Assembly: GCF_002976435.1 (NCBI RefSeq)
Contig: NZ_PUGF01000017.1
Location: 53,067 to 117,066 of the forward strand
Direction of reading: 5' to 3'
DNA: 64,000 nt
Source of the DNA: Solimicrobium silvestre
GTDB lineage: Bacteria; Pseudomonadota; Gammaproteobacteria; Burkholderiales; Burkholderiaceae_D
Part shown: positions 1 to 10,100 of the stretch, piece by piece
Position numbering within the stretch: position 1 is the stretch's first letter
How the letters are laid out: the number at the start of each line of letters is the position of its first letter
The notes under the pieces: model-generated
Seen by the model: only the letters and a program-made list of their open reading frames with translations
Told to the model about the DNA's origin: nothing
Databases searched by the model: none
Translations under genes and position numbers: made by a program

Positions 1-1032
1 AATGGCGTCGGGATGATGGATGCTTCTACGCTCGGAAAAATCGATATCCGTGGCCCGGATGCACGTGAATTTTTAAATCGCGTCTATTCCAATGCATGGA
101 GCCAGCTTGCTCCGGGCAAGTGCCGTTACGGCTTAATGCTCGATGAAAACGGCATGGTGATGGACGACGGCGTTACCGCATGTCTGGATGACCAGCATTT
201 TATGATGACCACGACCACCGGCGGCGCTGCACGTGTCATGAGCTGGCTGGAACGCTGGTTGCAAACCGAATGGCCGGATTTAAAAGTCTACCTGACCTCA
301 GTGACCGATCATTGGTCAACCAGTGCAGTGGTCGGCCCTAAAAGCCGTGCTGTGCTGGAAAAACTGTGTACGGATATTGACCTGTCGGCCGATGCGTTTA
401 AATTTATGGATTGCCGGATTGGCACGGTAGCTGGCGTTCCAGCCAGAGTATTTCGTATCAGCTTTTCCGGCGAACTGGCTTATGAAGTCAACGTTGACGC
501 CAGTTACGGCCATTACATGTGGGAAGCCTTGATGAAGGCGGGTGAAGAGTTTGAAATTACCCCTTACGGTACCGAAACGATGCACGTATTGCGTGCAGAA
601 AAAGGTTTCATCATTGTTGGGCAAGATACCGATGGTTCCGTCTCGCCGATTGATTTGGGTATGGCGTGGGCAGTCAGTATGAAAAAATCGTTTGCTTTCC
701 TGGGTAAGCGTTCACTTGCTCGGACTGACACCGCACGGACTGACCGTAAGCAGTTAGTTGGTTTGATGACCGAAGACCCGAATGTGGTGTTGACCGAAGG
801 TGCGCAGATTGTAGAGAGCGCGCAAGTCGGCCCGATGGAGCACATGATCGGCCGCGTCACATCGAGTTATCACAGCGCTTTCCTTGGCCGTTCGATTGCG
901 ATGGCGCTAGTTGAAGGCGGTTCGGCTAAAGACGGACAAGTGCTGTATTGCTGGGATGGCGGAAAAATCACGAAAGCAAAAATCGTGTCCCCTGTGTTTA
1001 TTGATCCAGAAGGAAAACGTCAACATGTCTAA
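1..1032 (+). CDS. soxA: Sarcosine oxidase alpha subunit, C-terminal part (5' end outside window)
   Basis: The reading frame is open from base 1, so the gene starts upstream and about 343 C-terminal codons are visible. This part matches the T-protein (aminomethyltransferase-like, folate-binding) half of heterotetrameric sarcosine oxidase alpha, with segments such as MMDASTLGKIDIRGPDAREF and YGTETMHVLRAEKGF. SoxA works with SoxB, SoxD and SoxG to demethylate sarcosine to glycine, making 5,10-methylene-tetrahydrofolate and H2O2. Its stop codon overlaps the start of soxG by 8 nt, which indicates translational coupling. The subunits soxB and soxD are presumably just outside the window. Confidence 0.93.
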   Translation, partial: NGVGMMDASTLGKIDIRGPDAREFLNRVYSNAWSQLAPGKCRYGLMLDENGMVMDDGVTACLDDQHFMMTTTTGGAARVMSWLERWLQTEWPDLKVYLTSVTDHWSTSAVVGPKSRAVLEKLCTDIDLSADAFKFMDCRIGTVAGVPARVFRISFSGELAYEVNVDASYGHYMWEALMKAGEEFEITPYGTETMHVLRAEKGFIIVGQDTDGSVSPIDLGMAWAVSMKKSFAFLGKRSLARTDTARTDRKQLVGLMTEDPNVVLTEGAQIVESAQVGPMEHMIGRVTSSYHSAFLGRSIAMALVEGGSAKDGQVLYCWDGGKITKAKIVSPVFIDPEGKRQHV

Positions 1033-1714
1033 CTATTCACCTGAAATAGCTGCTGAGGCGGTTAAGCAAATTAATCCTAATTTTAAGCCCTACGCACGTT
1101 CACCTTTGCACGCCTTTGGTTTACCTGCGCAAGCGCGCAGCAAAGATAGTAGCCGCGGTGTGTGGATGAATGAATTGCCCTTGCTTGGTTATATCGTAGT
1201 GCGTGGAAATAGTGCAGATCCGCTCTTTATTCAGGCAATCCAGGATGTATTAGGGATTGCATTGCCGACTACGCCGAGTACTTTTGTTCCGGTAAATCAG
1301 GGCATCGTTGTTTGGCAGACGCCGGACGAATGGCTGGTGGTGTGCGCAAGAGCGGCGCATGGCAATTATTTAGCCAAGCTGACAGAATCGTTGAGCACTC
1401 TGCATGCGCAGGTGGCGGATAACTCGGGCGGGTTGACGACGGTTTATGTAAGTGGCGCGAAGCATGTTGAATTGTTGCGCCATGTTGGGGTGTACGACTT
1501 TGAATCGATTACGGACGGGCAAGCGATTAGCACCATCTGCCACAAAGCCAATATTGTGGCTTTGCGTCATGACAGCGAGGGGATTTTTGTTATTTTCCGC
1601 CGTAGCTTTGCCGATTATTTCTGGCTGCTGCTGACTAAAGCTGCACGACCTTATGGATTGGGGATTAGCGTATTAACGCCGGATTCCTCTCATCCATTAT
1701 TGAGTTTTCTGTAA
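1025..1714 (+). CDS. soxG: Sarcosine oxidase gamma subunit
   Basis: A 229-residue protein starting MSNYSPEIAAEA at the ATG at 1025. An in-frame upstream extension lies inside soxA and is rejected because the overlap would be more than 100 nt. The sequence fits SoxG, the small subunit that stabilises heterotetrameric sarcosine oxidase and resembles a short T-protein fold (for example GIVVWQTPDEWLVV around residues 97-110). It overlaps soxA by 8 nt and sdaA by 1 nt (TAATG), so soxA-soxG-sdaA is one translationally coupled operon ending the betaine-to-pyruvate route. Confidence 0.92.
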   Translation: MSNYSPEIAAEAVKQINPNFKPYARSPLHAFGLPAQARSKDSSRGVWMNELPLLGYIVVRGNSADPLFIQAIQDVLGIALPTTPSTFVPVNQGIVVWQTPDEWLVVCARAAHGNYLAKLTESLSTLHAQVADNSGGLTTVYVSGAKHVELLRHVGVYDFESITDGQAISTICHKANIVALRHDSEGIFVIFRRSFADYFWLLLTKAARPYGLGISVLTPDSSHPLLSFL

Positions 1715-3090
1715 TGCCGTTTAGCGTCTTTGAAGTCTTTCGCATCGGTATCGGGCCGTCTAGTTCGCACACGGTGGGGCCGATGTTGGCGGTCAATCGT
1801 TTTCTACAGTTGTTGAAGCCACAGTTAACAGAAGTAGCGCGTGTGCAGGTAGATTTGTATGGATCGCTCGCGTTGACCGGTGTCGGCCATGGAACCAATG
1901 GCGCGGTGATACTTGGTTTACTTGGTGAGCAACCACATTCAGTGAATCCGGCGACGGCACAAGACAAGGTAGATTTAGTGCGCTTAGACCAGCAATTGCT
2001 GCTGGATGGCACACATGAAATATCTTTTTCCTGCGCCACGGATTTGTTATTTCACATGCGGGAATCTTTGCCGCAACATCCGAATGGCATGCGGCTAACT
2101 GCATTTGATGCTGATGGCAATGTATTGGTAAAGCGTGCGTATTTTTCAATCGGCGGTGGTGCGGTACAGGACGAAGATGAAATAGATGTGAGCGTGAAAT
2201 TGGAAGTTACGCGTTCGTCCGAGCCTTGTCCATTTGCGAGCGCACAGGATTTATTGAATTGGTGCGAAACCAAACAATGCAGTATTGCAGACATCGTTCT
2301 TGACAATGAGTTGACCTATCAAGATGAACAAACGACACGGCTGCGGTTATTGGAAATTTGGCAGGTCATGCATGACTGCGTAGAGCGCGGACTCATAACC
2401 GAAGGGACATTGCCGGGTGGCTTGAGCCTGAAACGACGTGCGCCAGCCATGTTCAGGCAGGCTGGTCACGGTTCGGATGGCAAGCTCAGTATTGACTTTG
2501 CGTTGATGGATATTTTGAGCGCCTTTGCCATCGCCGTGAATGAAGAAAATGCCGCCGGTGGCCGCGTAGTAACGGCGCCGACTAACGGTTCCGCAGGTGT
2601 GATTCCAGCCGTACTCAGCTATTACACCCGCTTTAATCCTAGTGCTAATGATGACGGCATTATCCGGTTTTTATTGACAGCCGCTGGTATCGGCATGCTG
2701 TACAAGCGCAACGCCTCTATTTCAGCCGCCGAGATGGGTTGTCAGGGCGAGATTGGTGTATCGGCTTCAATGGCAGCAGCCGGTTTGGTTGCGGTAATGG
2801 GCGGGACTAATCTGCAAGTGGAAAACGCCGCAGAAATCGCCATGGAACACTTTCTCGGCATGACTTGCGACCCGCTGAATGGTTTGGTGCAAGTGCCCTG
2901 TATTGAGCGTAATAGCATGGGCGCAATTAAGGCGATTAACGCAGCGCGGATGGCAATGATGAGCGACGGACGGCACTTGGTATCGCTGGACCAGGTTATC
3001 GAGACGATGCGCCAGACCGGCATCGATATGCAAAGTAAATATAAAGAAACCTCACTGGGCGGGTTGGCCGTCAATGTGGTTTTTTGTTGA
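1714..3090 (+). CDS. sdaA: L-serine ammonia-lyase (L-serine dehydratase)
   Basis: A 458-residue single-chain L-serine dehydratase of the iron-sulfur type. The N-terminal beta domain begins [19 protein letters not shown] and the C-terminal alpha domain carries [20 protein letters not shown] and [16 protein letters not shown], whose cysteines are typical 4Fe-4S ligands. It deaminates serine to pyruvate and ammonia in the cytoplasm. It follows soxG with a 1-nt overlap and precedes glyA, so serine made from glycine derived from betaine is fed into central metabolism. Confidence 0.95.
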   Translation: MPFSVFEVFRIGIGPSSSHTVGPMLAVNRFLQLLKPQLTEVARVQVDLYGSLALTGVGHGTNGAVILGLLGEQPHSVNPATAQDKVDLVRLDQQLLLDGTHEISFSCATDLLFHMRESLPQHPNGMRLTAFDADGNVLVKRAYFSIGGGAVQDEDEIDVSVKLEVTRSSEPCPFASAQDLLNWCETKQCSIADIVLDNELTYQDEQTTRLRLLEIWQVMHDCVERGLITEGTLPGGLSLKRRAPAMFRQAGHGSDGKLSIDFALMDILSAFAIAVNEENAAGGRVVTAPTNGSAGVIPAVLSYYTRFNPSANDDGIIRFLLTAAGIGMLYKRNASISAAEMGCQGEIGVSASMAAAGLVAVMGGTNLQVENAAEIAMEHFLGMTCDPLNGLVQVPCIERNSMGAIKAINAARMAMMSDGRHLVSLDQVIETMRQTGIDMQSKYKETSLGGLAVNVVFC

Positions 3091-3102
3091 TGCATTTGCA
3101 GC

Positions 3103-3189
3103 GTAGGGGCATCCCTTGTGGGTGCCCTGGTAGCCAGGAACTCGCAATATTAGTTCATACCGAAGGGCACCCACAAGGGGAGCCCCTAC
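3103..3189. repeat. Paired GTAG-type REP element (REPIN-like), class A
   Basis: Two 25-nt copies face each other at 3103-3127 and 3165-3189 (23 of 25 positions match as inverted repeats), separated by 37 nt. Each copy starts with GTAG at its outer end and itself folds through GGGGC/GCCC. This layout matches REP doublets spread by RAYT (Y1 tyrosine) transposases, whose REPs typically begin GTAG. It lies between sdaA and glyA. The same class occurs at 5517-5582. Confidence 0.8.
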
Positions 3190-3221
3190 AATTTCAGAGT
3201 AAGTTTAATCGGGAGATAAAC

Positions 3222-4493
3222 ATGTCTAACAAAGCATTTTTCAATAACTCACTGGCGCAAACAGATTCTGCGGTAATGACCGCCATTAACGGCGAAATGC
3301 ATCGCCAGCGTGACCAGATCGAAATGATCGCCTCGGAAAATATCGTCTCCAAAGCGGTACTGGAAGCGCAAGGCTCGGTCTTGACCAATAAATATGCAGA
3401 AGGCTACCCCGGCAAGCGTTATTACGGTGGCTGCGATCAAGTCGATGTGGTTGAAACTTTGGCGATTGAGCGTGCTAAACAATTATTTGATGCAGCATAC
3501 GTCAATGTGCAACCGCATTCCGGCGCACAAGCTAATGGCGCAGTAATGCTGGCGTTGGTAAAGCCGGGTGAAACCGTGCTGGGTATGTCGTTATCAGCAG
3601 GTGGTCATTTAACCCACGGCGCCAAACCGGCGCTGTCCGGCAAATGGTTTAACGCGATCCAATACGGGGTACGTCGCGTCGACTGTTTAATTGATTACGA
3701 AGAAGTAGAGCGTTTGGCGCTTGAGCATAAGCCAAAATTAATTATTGCCGGTTTCTCTGCCTATCCGCGTGAAGTGGACTGGGCACGGTTTCGCGCCATT
3801 GCCGACAGTGTTGGCGCATATTTGATGGTGGATATGGCGCATATCGCTGGCTTGGTTGCAACTGGACTGCATGCCAGCCCGGTACCGCATGCGCATGTCA
3901 CGACATCAACCACTCACAAGACTTTACGCGGCCCGCGTGGCGGCATCATCATGACTAATGATGAAGAGATTGCTAAAAAAATTAATTCAGCCGTTTTCCC
4001 CGGTTTGCAGGGCGGGCCGTTAATGCATGTGATTGCAGCAAAGGCCGTTGCGTTTGGCGAAGCGTTACAACCGGAATTTACCAGCTATATCAAGCAGGTA
4101 GTCGCCAACGCCCGCGCACTTGGCGAAGTGCTGGTTGCCGGCGGCGTTGATCTGGTCACTGGCGGAACCGATAACCATTTGTTGCTGGTTGATTTACGAC
4201 CGATGGGCTTAAAAGGAAACACGACTGAACATGCTTTAGAACGTGCCGGATTTACCTGCAATAAAAACGGAATCCCTTTTGACGATGAAAAGCCGACAGT
4301 TACTTCCGGTGTGCGTCTCGGCACTGCTGCGGGTACTACCCGTGGTTTCGGTGAGCAGGAATTCCGCCAGATCGGTGCGTTGATTTTGGACGTGTTGAAT
4401 GGCTTGCGCACCAATCCAGAAGGAAACAGCGCGATAGAAAACCGGGTGCGCGCTGAAGTTGCTGCCATCTGCAAAGAATTTCCGATCTATTAA
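3222..4493 (+). CDS. glyA: Serine hydroxymethyltransferase
   Basis: A 423-residue PLP enzyme that interconverts glycine plus 5,10-methylene-THF with serine plus THF. Visible family signatures are [36 protein letters not shown] and the PLP-lysine segment [15 protein letters not shown]. The start at 3222 (MSNKAFFN) follows GGGAGATAAAC; an upstream in-frame extension would run through the repeat and is rejected. Within this island it uses the methylene-THF made by sarcosine oxidase to turn glycine into serine. It may be an extra, pathway-specific glyA copy rather than the housekeeping one. Confidence 0.96.
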   Translation: MSNKAFFNNSLAQTDSAVMTAINGEMHRQRDQIEMIASENIVSKAVLEAQGSVLTNKYAEGYPGKRYYGGCDQVDVVETLAIERAKQLFDAAYVNVQPHSGAQANGAVMLALVKPGETVLGMSLSAGGHLTHGAKPALSGKWFNAIQYGVRRVDCLIDYEEVERLALEHKPKLIIAGFSAYPREVDWARFRAIADSVGAYLMVDMAHIAGLVATGLHASPVPHAHVTTSTTHKTLRGPRGGIIMTNDEEIAKKINSAVFPGLQGGPLMHVIAAKAVAFGEALQPEFTSYIKQVVANARALGEVLVAGGVDLVTGGTDNHLLLVDLRPMGLKGNTTEHALERAGFTCNKNGIPFDDEKPTVTSGVRLGTAAGTTRGFGEQEFRQIGALILDVLNGLRTNPEGNSAIENRVRAEVAAICKEFPIY

Positions 4494-4521
4494 TTTCATC
4501 TAGCGCGACCAGGAGACAAAT

Positions 4522-5493
4522 ATGAGCAACTTGCACGACTCTGCAACCATTATCGATGGCTTAATCATCGCTAAGTGGGAACGGTCAATTTTTGAAGATA
4601 TGCGGCGCGGCGGTTTAACTGCGGCAAATTGCACTGTGTCAGTCTGGGAAGGATTCAGCGACACGGTGGCGAATATCGCCGATATGAAAAAATTAATGCG
4701 TGAAAACAGCGAACTGGTATCGCTGGTAAGAAGCACCAAAGATATTCAAGACGCCAAACAAAACGGTAAAACCGGCATCATTCTCGGTTTTCAAAATGCC
4801 CATGCGTTTGAAGATAACCTTGGCTATATCGAAGCATTTGCCGATATGGGTGTACGCGTAGTGCAAATTTGCTACAACACGCAAAACCTGATCGGTACCG
4901 GTTGCTATGAGCGCGATGGCGGCTTGTCCGGCTTTGGCCGCGAAGCGATTGCGGAAATGAACCGGGTCGGCATTATGGTGGATTTATCGCACGTTGGCGG
5001 CGCTACCTCGGAAGAAGCGATTCTGGCATCAGCTAAACCGGTTTGTTATTCGCATTGCCTTCCATCGGGCTTGAAAGAACATCCGCGCAACAAGAGCGAC
5101 GAGCAATTACGCTTCATTGCTGACCACGGTGGTTTTATCGGCGTCACCATGTTTCCTCCTTTCCTCAAGCGTGGCATTGAAGCCACCGTCACAGATTATG
5201 TCGAAGCGATCGACTATGTAATTAATCTGGTTGGCGAAGACTGTGTTGGTGTCGGCACCGACTTTACTCAGGGCTACGACAAAGGTTTCTTCGATTGGAT
5301 TACCCATGATAAAGGCCGTTATCGCCAGCTAACCAAGTTCGGCACGATCTTAAATCCGCTGGGTATTCGCACCATAGGCGAGTTCCCGAATTTAACCGAT
5401 GCGATGGAAAAAGCAGGTTGGACCGAGTCCCGCATACGCAAGGTGATGGGTGATAACTGGGTGCGTACGTTCAAAGAAGTCTGGGGCGCGTAG
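4522..5493 (+). CDS. M19 (renal dipeptidase-like) family protein lacking the first metal ligands
   Basis: A 323-residue membrane-dipeptidase family protein without a signal peptide. It keeps DLSH (H157), YSH (H178), HPRN (R189) and GTDF (D247). The usual first metal motif, normally DGHND, is here DGLII (L14 and I16), and the usual bridging Glu region reads GFQNAH (Q91). A canonical two-zinc site is therefore not formed. The position between glyA and dgcA matches P. aeruginosa PA5396 in the dimethylglycine locus, so a role in betaine or dimethylglycine catabolism is inferred; the substrate is unknown. RBS AGGAGA lies 7-8 nt before the ATG. Confidence 0.85.
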   Translation: MSNLHDSATIIDGLIIAKWERSIFEDMRRGGLTAANCTVSVWEGFSDTVANIADMKKLMRENSELVSLVRSTKDIQDAKQNGKTGIILGFQNAHAFEDNLGYIEAFADMGVRVVQICYNTQNLIGTGCYERDGGLSGFGREAIAEMNRVGIMVDLSHVGGATSEEAILASAKPVCYSHCLPSGLKEHPRNKSDEQLRFIADHGGFIGVTMFPPFLKRGIEATVTDYVEAIDYVINLVGEDCVGVGTDFTQGYDKGFFDWITHDKGRYRQLTKFGTILNPLGIRTIGEFPNLTDAMEKAGWTESRIRKVMGDNWVRTFKEVWGA

Positions 5494-5516
5494 GTTGTAT
5501 TTGTGATTTTGGTTTT

Positions 5517-5582
5517 GTAGGGGCGTCCCTTTTGGGCGCCCTTCTTTGAGCAACCACGGGTACCCACAAGGGGCACCCCTAC
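5517..5582. repeat. Paired GTAG-type REP element (REPIN-like), class A
   Basis: Two inverted 25-nt units at 5517-5541 and 5558-5582 with a 16-nt spacer. Both begin GTAGGGG at their outer ends and are close relatives of the element at 3103-3189. It sits between the M19-family gene and the V4R-like gene. Confidence 0.8.
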
Positions 5583-5636
5583 GAAAACCTAATTTCTATT
5601 AATCCCAACTATTCAATATTTATTCAGGAGTGTCAG

Positions 5637-6155
5637 ATGAAACCCCAATTACCCATCGAGGTGAACGAAGAAACCGGCGTGTGGAGCACTGATGGTTTGC
5701 CAATGCTATACGTGCCACGTCATTTTTTTGTCAATAATCATGTAGCAATCGAAGCGGCATTAGGTCGTGAACGTTATGCGCAACAGCTGTATGGCGCCGG
5801 TTATAAGTCGGCCTATTTTTGGTGTGAAAAAGAAGCCGCTACGCACGACATGTCTGGCCTGGCCGTATTCGAACATTACTTAAAACGTCTGTCGCAACGC
5901 GGCTGGGGCTTGTTTGTATTTGACTCTGTGAATGTTGAAACCGGACATGCGCGTATTTCGCTGCATCATTCTTCTTTCGTGCTGGCACAACCCGACGCAC
6001 ACGACAAGCTGTGCTACATGTTTGCCGGTTGGTTTTCCGGCGCGATGGATTGGGTGGCGCAGACTACCGGACGCAGCTATGCCACCACCAGTAGCGAAAC
6101 ACAATGTGCTGCTGAAGGTCATGCTCATTGCGTGTTTACAGTTGAACCGAAATAA
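5637..6155 (+). CDS. DUF5943 / V4R-like small protein of the dimethylglycine locus
   Basis: A 172-residue soluble protein that starts [20 protein letters not shown] after a GGAG RBS. The C-terminal segment has the pattern E-x2-C-x3-G-x3-C-x-F ([14 protein letters not shown]), which resembles the end of V4R (4-vinyl reductase) domains that often bind small ligands or metal through conserved cysteines. It lies 8 bp before dgcA, in the place occupied by PA5397 in P. aeruginosa. It is likely co-expressed with dgcA. Function is not known; an accessory or sensing role for the demethylase is an inference. Confidence 0.75.
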   Translation: MKPQLPIEVNEETGVWSTDGLPMLYVPRHFFVNNHVAIEAALGRERYAQQLYGAGYKSAYFWCEKEAATHDMSGLAVFEHYLKRLSQRGWGLFVFDSVNVETGHARISLHHSSFVLAQPDAHDKLCYMFAGWFSGAMDWVAQTTGRSYATTSSETQCAAEGHAHCVFTVEPK

Positions 6156-6163
6156 GGAAAGAC

Positions 6164-8224
6164 ATGCGTTATCCGAATCTGTTTGCACCGATTACGATTA
6201 ATAAAGTCACCATCCGTAATCGCATCATCAGTACTGCTCATGCCGAGGTGTATGCAGAAAATGGCGTTCCGGGTGAGCGCTATATTCGTTACTACGAAGA
6301 GAAAGCCAAGGGCGGAGTTGGCCTGGCAATTTGCGGCGGCTCCAGTCCGGTATCGATTGATAGCCCGCAAGGGTGGTGGAAGTCGGTTGATTTATCGAAT
6401 GACCGGGTCATAGAACCGTTGGCGCGTCTGGCTGCAACCATGCATAAGCACGGCGCAAAAATCATGATTCAGGCGACGCATATGGGCCGACGCTCCAGCT
6501 ATCATGGCGAACATTGGCCGCATTTGTTAACTCCTTCCGGTGTACGTGAGCCAGTACATCGCGGTAATGCAAAAATCATCGAATTGCATGAAATTCGTCG
6601 CATAGTGCAAGACTTTGCCAGTGCTGCAAAGCGGGTGCAATTGGCGGGCATGGACGGCATTGAGATATCCGCTGCGCATCAACATTTAATCGACCAGTTC
6701 TGGAGTCCGCGCACCAATAAACGCACCGATGAATACGGCGGTAGCTTGCAAAATCGGCTGCGGTTTGGGATTGAAGTATTGACGGCGATTCGTGAAGCGG
6801 TGGGGCGTGATTTTTGCGTTGGCTTACGGATGTGCGGCGATGAATTTCATGAAGACGGTTTAAGTCATGAAATGCTTAAAGAAATTGCCGTGGAAATGGA
6901 AAAAACCGGCTTAATCGATTACCTCAGCGTCATTGGCTCCGGTGCAGATACACACAATACCCTAGTCAATTGCATGCCGCCAATGGCCTTGCCGCCGGAG
7001 CCATTCGTGCATCTGGCCGCGGGCATTAAATCGGTGATTACCTTGCCGTTGATGCATGCGCAAAGCATTCGTGATCCAGTACAGGCTGAACGCGTTCTGG
7101 CCAACGGCATGTGTGATCTGGTCGGGATGACGCGTGGGCAAATGGCGGATCCGCATCTGGTGATTAAGATACGCGACGGTAAAGAAGATCAGATTAAACA
7201 ATGTGTTGGCGCTAATTATTGTATTGATCGTCAATACAATGGGTTGGATGTGCTGTGCATACAAAATGCCGCAACCAGCCGTGAAGAAACCATGCCGCAT
7301 GTCATTGAAAAATCACCGGGTAAAAAACGTAAAGTCGTCGTGGTCGGCGCTGGTCCTGCTGGCTTGGAAGCGGCACGGGTAGCGCGTGAACGCGGTCATG
7401 ATGTGGTTTTGTTTGAGAAGAATGATCAGGTCGGCGGGCAAATCATACTGGCCGCCAAAGCACCGCAACGTGAGCAAATGGCGGGCATTGTGCGCTGGTT
7501 TGATATGGAAACCAAACGCCTGGGCATTGATCGCCGGCTTGGCGTGGCAGCGACGGCAGAGATGATACTTGCCGAGCAGCCGGACATTGTGGTGCTGGCA
7601 ACCGGTGGGTTAAATCATACTGAAGAAAACCCTAACTGGAAGGTGCCGGAAGGTTTGGCCGTTAGCAGCTGGGACATTTTGTCGGGTAAAGTCGCTCCCG
7701 GAAAAAACGTGCTGGTCTATGACGGTATTAGCACTCACGCTGGTGCCGGTGTTGCCGATTTCATTGCGAGTCGCGGTAATGTGGTTGAAATGGTAACGCC
7801 TGACGTCAAGATAGCCGACGATGTGGGAGGCACTACCTTCCCGATTTTTTACCGTCGTATGTATGCCTTAGGTGTTGTGATGACGCCTAACTATTGGCTG
7901 GATGGCGTGGCACGCGAAGGCGACAAGATAATCGCGACACTACGTAATGAATATACGGACGAACTTGAAGAGCGTGAAGTGGATCAGGTTGTGATTGAAA
8001 ATGGCATTACCCCGAATGACGCACTTTATTGGGAATTAAAAGAGCGCTCGGTGAATCTGGGGCATACCGATATCACCACTTTGTTTGCCGCGCAACCGCA
8101 GCCGGGTCTTGATCAGGAGTTGGCAGCAGATCAGTTCATGTTGTTCCGTGTCGGCGATTGCATATCGATGCATAACATTCATGCTGCCATCTACGATTCA
8201 CTTCGCTTGTGTAAGGACTTTTAA
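6164..8224 (+). CDS. dgcA: Dimethylglycine demethylase subunit DgcA
   Basis: A 686-residue flavoprotein of the trimethylamine dehydrogenase/old yellow enzyme type. Residues 1-330 form the FMN barrel with [19 protein letters not shown] and [15 protein letters not shown] cluster-binding region follows: C347, C353 and C365 are present, but the position of the second cysteine in trimethylamine dehydrogenase is Ala350. From 390 on there is an FAD/ADP-binding domain with [14 protein letters not shown]. With DgcB it converts dimethylglycine to sarcosine and formaldehyde. It is followed by dgcB with a 1-nt gap. Confidence 0.93.
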   Translation: MRYPNLFAPITINKVTIRNRIISTAHAEVYAENGVPGERYIRYYEEKAKGGVGLAICGGSSPVSIDSPQGWWKSVDLSNDRVIEPLARLAATMHKHGAKIMIQATHMGRRSSYHGEHWPHLLTPSGVREPVHRGNAKIIELHEIRRIVQDFASAAKRVQLAGMDGIEISAAHQHLIDQFWSPRTNKRTDEYGGSLQNRLRFGIEVLTAIREAVGRDFCVGLRMCGDEFHEDGLSHEMLKEIAVEMEKTGLIDYLSVIGSGADTHNTLVNCMPPMALPPEPFVHLAAGIKSVITLPLMHAQSIRDPVQAERVLANGMCDLVGMTRGQMADPHLVIKIRDGKEDQIKQCVGANYCIDRQYNGLDVLCIQNAATSREETMPHVIEKSPGKKRKVVVVGAGPAGLEAARVARERGHDVVLFEKNDQVGGQIILAAKAPQREQMAGIVRWFDMETKRLGIDRRLGVAATAEMILAEQPDIVVLATGGLNHTEENPNWKVPEGLAVSSWDILSGKVAPGKNVLVYDGISTHAGAGVADFIASRGNVVEMVTPDVKIADDVGGTTFPIFYRRMYALGVVMTPNYWLDGVAREGDKIIATLRNEYTDELEEREVDQVVIENGITPNDALYWELKERSVNLGHTDITTLFAAQPQPGLDQELAADQFMLFRVGDCISMHNIHAAIYDSLRLCKDF

Positions 8225-8225
8225 T

Positions 8226-10097
8226 ATGCTCGCGCTTGTTTTGACAGTCTCATTCTGGACTAGCGTAGCAATATTTTTGCTGGGTCTGCTAATGCGTGCG
8301 CGGCTATGGCGGAATGGTCGCGCTGCACCATTAGCACTTGGTAATTTATTTTCGATACCGAAACGCTATTTTGTTGATTTGCACAATGTGGTTGCGCGTG
8401 AACCGTTCATCGCCCGCGCTCACGCAATGGTTGCCGGTGGCGCGGTATTGGCGTTGCTGATTATTGCCATCAACTATGGGCTAGCTCAGTATTCACCGTT
8501 ACTCGACCGGGTGTTATTGCTGGCATCTACCTTGATGTTATTCGGTTCCGCTTTAATGGCCTGGCGCCGTCTGGCACCGCCGACGCGTTTATCACGCGGG
8601 CCGTGGATGCGTTTGCCATTTACCTTGATGGCTTTTGCCATAGGTTCTGGACTAGCCGCTTGGCTGGCACCGCAAGGCGCGCAAGCACCGGCACTGATCG
8701 TGATCGTTTTGCTGTTAATCGGCAGTGCTGAGCTGGCGCTTGGAATAGGCATGGGCGGTCCAATGAAACACGCCGTGGCGGGTTTGTTAAATCTGGCTTT
8801 TCATCCGCGCCAAGATCGCTTTGCTGGAAAGCGGTCAACCAATCTGCGTTTGCTTGACTTGTCCAAGGGCGATTACGGCGTAGCTAAACCAGCCGATTTT
8901 TCCTGGAATCGTCTGCTGCAGTTTGACGCTTGCGTCCAATGCGGTAAATGCGAAGCTGCGTGTCCGGCCTTGGCTGCGGGGCAGCCACTTAATCCGAAGA
9001 AGTTGATTCAGGATATGGTAGTCGGACTGGCCAGCAAAGATGATTCTGCTTATGCTGGAACACCGTATCCGGGCAAACCGGTTGGTCAGCATAGCGGCGC
9101 GCCGCATCTGGCGATCATCCCCGGTTTAGTCGACGCAGATACCATTTGGTCATGCACCACTTGCCGCGCCTGTGTGCAGGAGTGCCCGATGTTGATCGAG
9201 CATGTTGATGCCGTTATCGATATCCGCCGTGAACAAACGCTAGTGCAAGGAGCAGTGCCGGGCAAAGGCGCACAGGTTTTAGAAAACCTACGTCATACCG
9301 AAACCGTGGGCGGCTTTGCAAAATCGGCACGTTATAACTGGGCGATTGATTTAAACGTACCGACCTTAATTCCGGGACAAAAAACCGATTGGCTATTAAT
9401 TGCAGGTGAAGGTGCGTTCGACATGCGCTATCAGCGAGCGTTACGTTCACTGGTACGTGTGCTGCAACATGCTGGTGTTGATTTTGCCGTGCTGGGCGCA
9501 GCGGAAATTGATAGCGGCGATTTAGCGCGCCGCTTAGGTGATGAGGCAACTTTCCAAGAGCTGGCGAAAAACAATATCGCCATGCTGGGCAAGCGTGCCT
9601 TTAAGCATATTGTGACGCCTGACCCGCATGTATTCCATTGCCTCAAAAATGAATACCCCGCTTTAGGTGGGCACTACGATGTATGGCATCACAGCGGTTT
9701 GATTGCGCACTTGTTTAAAGAGCGCCGGATTCGCCTGAAAAAAACGCCGTTACTCAGTGCGCCACTCACCTATCACGACCCGTGTTATTTGGGGCGTTAC
9801 AACGGTGAATTCGATGCCCCGCGCGAAGTGCTGGAAGCCTTGGGACACAGCGTGCGTGAAATGGAACGCTCACGCGAAAAAGCACGTTGTTGCGGTGGTG
9901 GCGGCGGAGCGCCTTTCACTGACATCCCCGGCACGACGCGCATCCCGGATATCCGCATTATCGATGCCAATTCTATCGGTGCAGAAATCGTCGCCGTGGC
10001 ATGTCCTAACTGCACGTTTATGCTTGAAGGTGTGGTTGGCCCGCGTCCGGAAGTGATGGAGCTGGCTGAATTAGTTGAACAGCGTTTGGGAGAGTAA
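8226..10097 (+). CDS. dgcB: Dimethylglycine demethylase subunit DgcB (membrane Fe-S electron carrier)
   Basis: A 623-residue protein starting MLALVLTVSFWTSVAIF one nt after dgcA ends. The first 180 residues (DUF3483) hold several hydrophobic segments that should anchor it in the inner membrane. Two 4Fe-4S motifs follow, CVQCGKCEAACP and CTTCRACVQECP. The C-terminal part has two CCG-type cysteine regions (DPCYLGRYN...CCGGGGGAPF and ACPNCTFMLEG), as in heterodisulfide reductase-like subunits. It probably passes electrons from DgcA and the paired Etf to the quinone pool. It lies in the order dgcA-dgcB-etfA-etfB seen in Pseudomonas. Confidence 0.93.
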   Translation: MLALVLTVSFWTSVAIFLLGLLMRARLWRNGRAAPLALGNLFSIPKRYFVDLHNVVAREPFIARAHAMVAGGAVLALLIIAINYGLAQYSPLLDRVLLLASTLMLFGSALMAWRRLAPPTRLSRGPWMRLPFTLMAFAIGSGLAAWLAPQGAQAPALIVIVLLLIGSAELALGIGMGGPMKHAVAGLLNLAFHPRQDRFAGKRSTNLRLLDLSKGDYGVAKPADFSWNRLLQFDACVQCGKCEAACPALAAGQPLNPKKLIQDMVVGLASKDDSAYAGTPYPGKPVGQHSGAPHLAIIPGLVDADTIWSCTTCRACVQECPMLIEHVDAVIDIRREQTLVQGAVPGKGAQVLENLRHTETVGGFAKSARYNWAIDLNVPTLIPGQKTDWLLIAGEGAFDMRYQRALRSLVRVLQHAGVDFAVLGAAEIDSGDLARRLGDEATFQELAKNNIAMLGKRAFKHIVTPDPHVFHCLKNEYPALGGHYDVWHHSGLIAHLFKERRIRLKKTPLLSAPLTYHDPCYLGRYNGEFDAPREVLEALGHSVREMERSREKARCCGGGGGAPFTDIPGTTRIPDIRIIDANSIGAEIVAVACPNCTFMLEGVVGPRPEVMELAELVEQRLGE

Positions 10098-10100
10098 TTA

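Noticed and set aside
911..1024. Longer soxG start inside soxA
   Set aside because: It would overlap soxA by over 100 nt; the ATG at 1025 gives the expected N-terminus and an 8-nt overlap.
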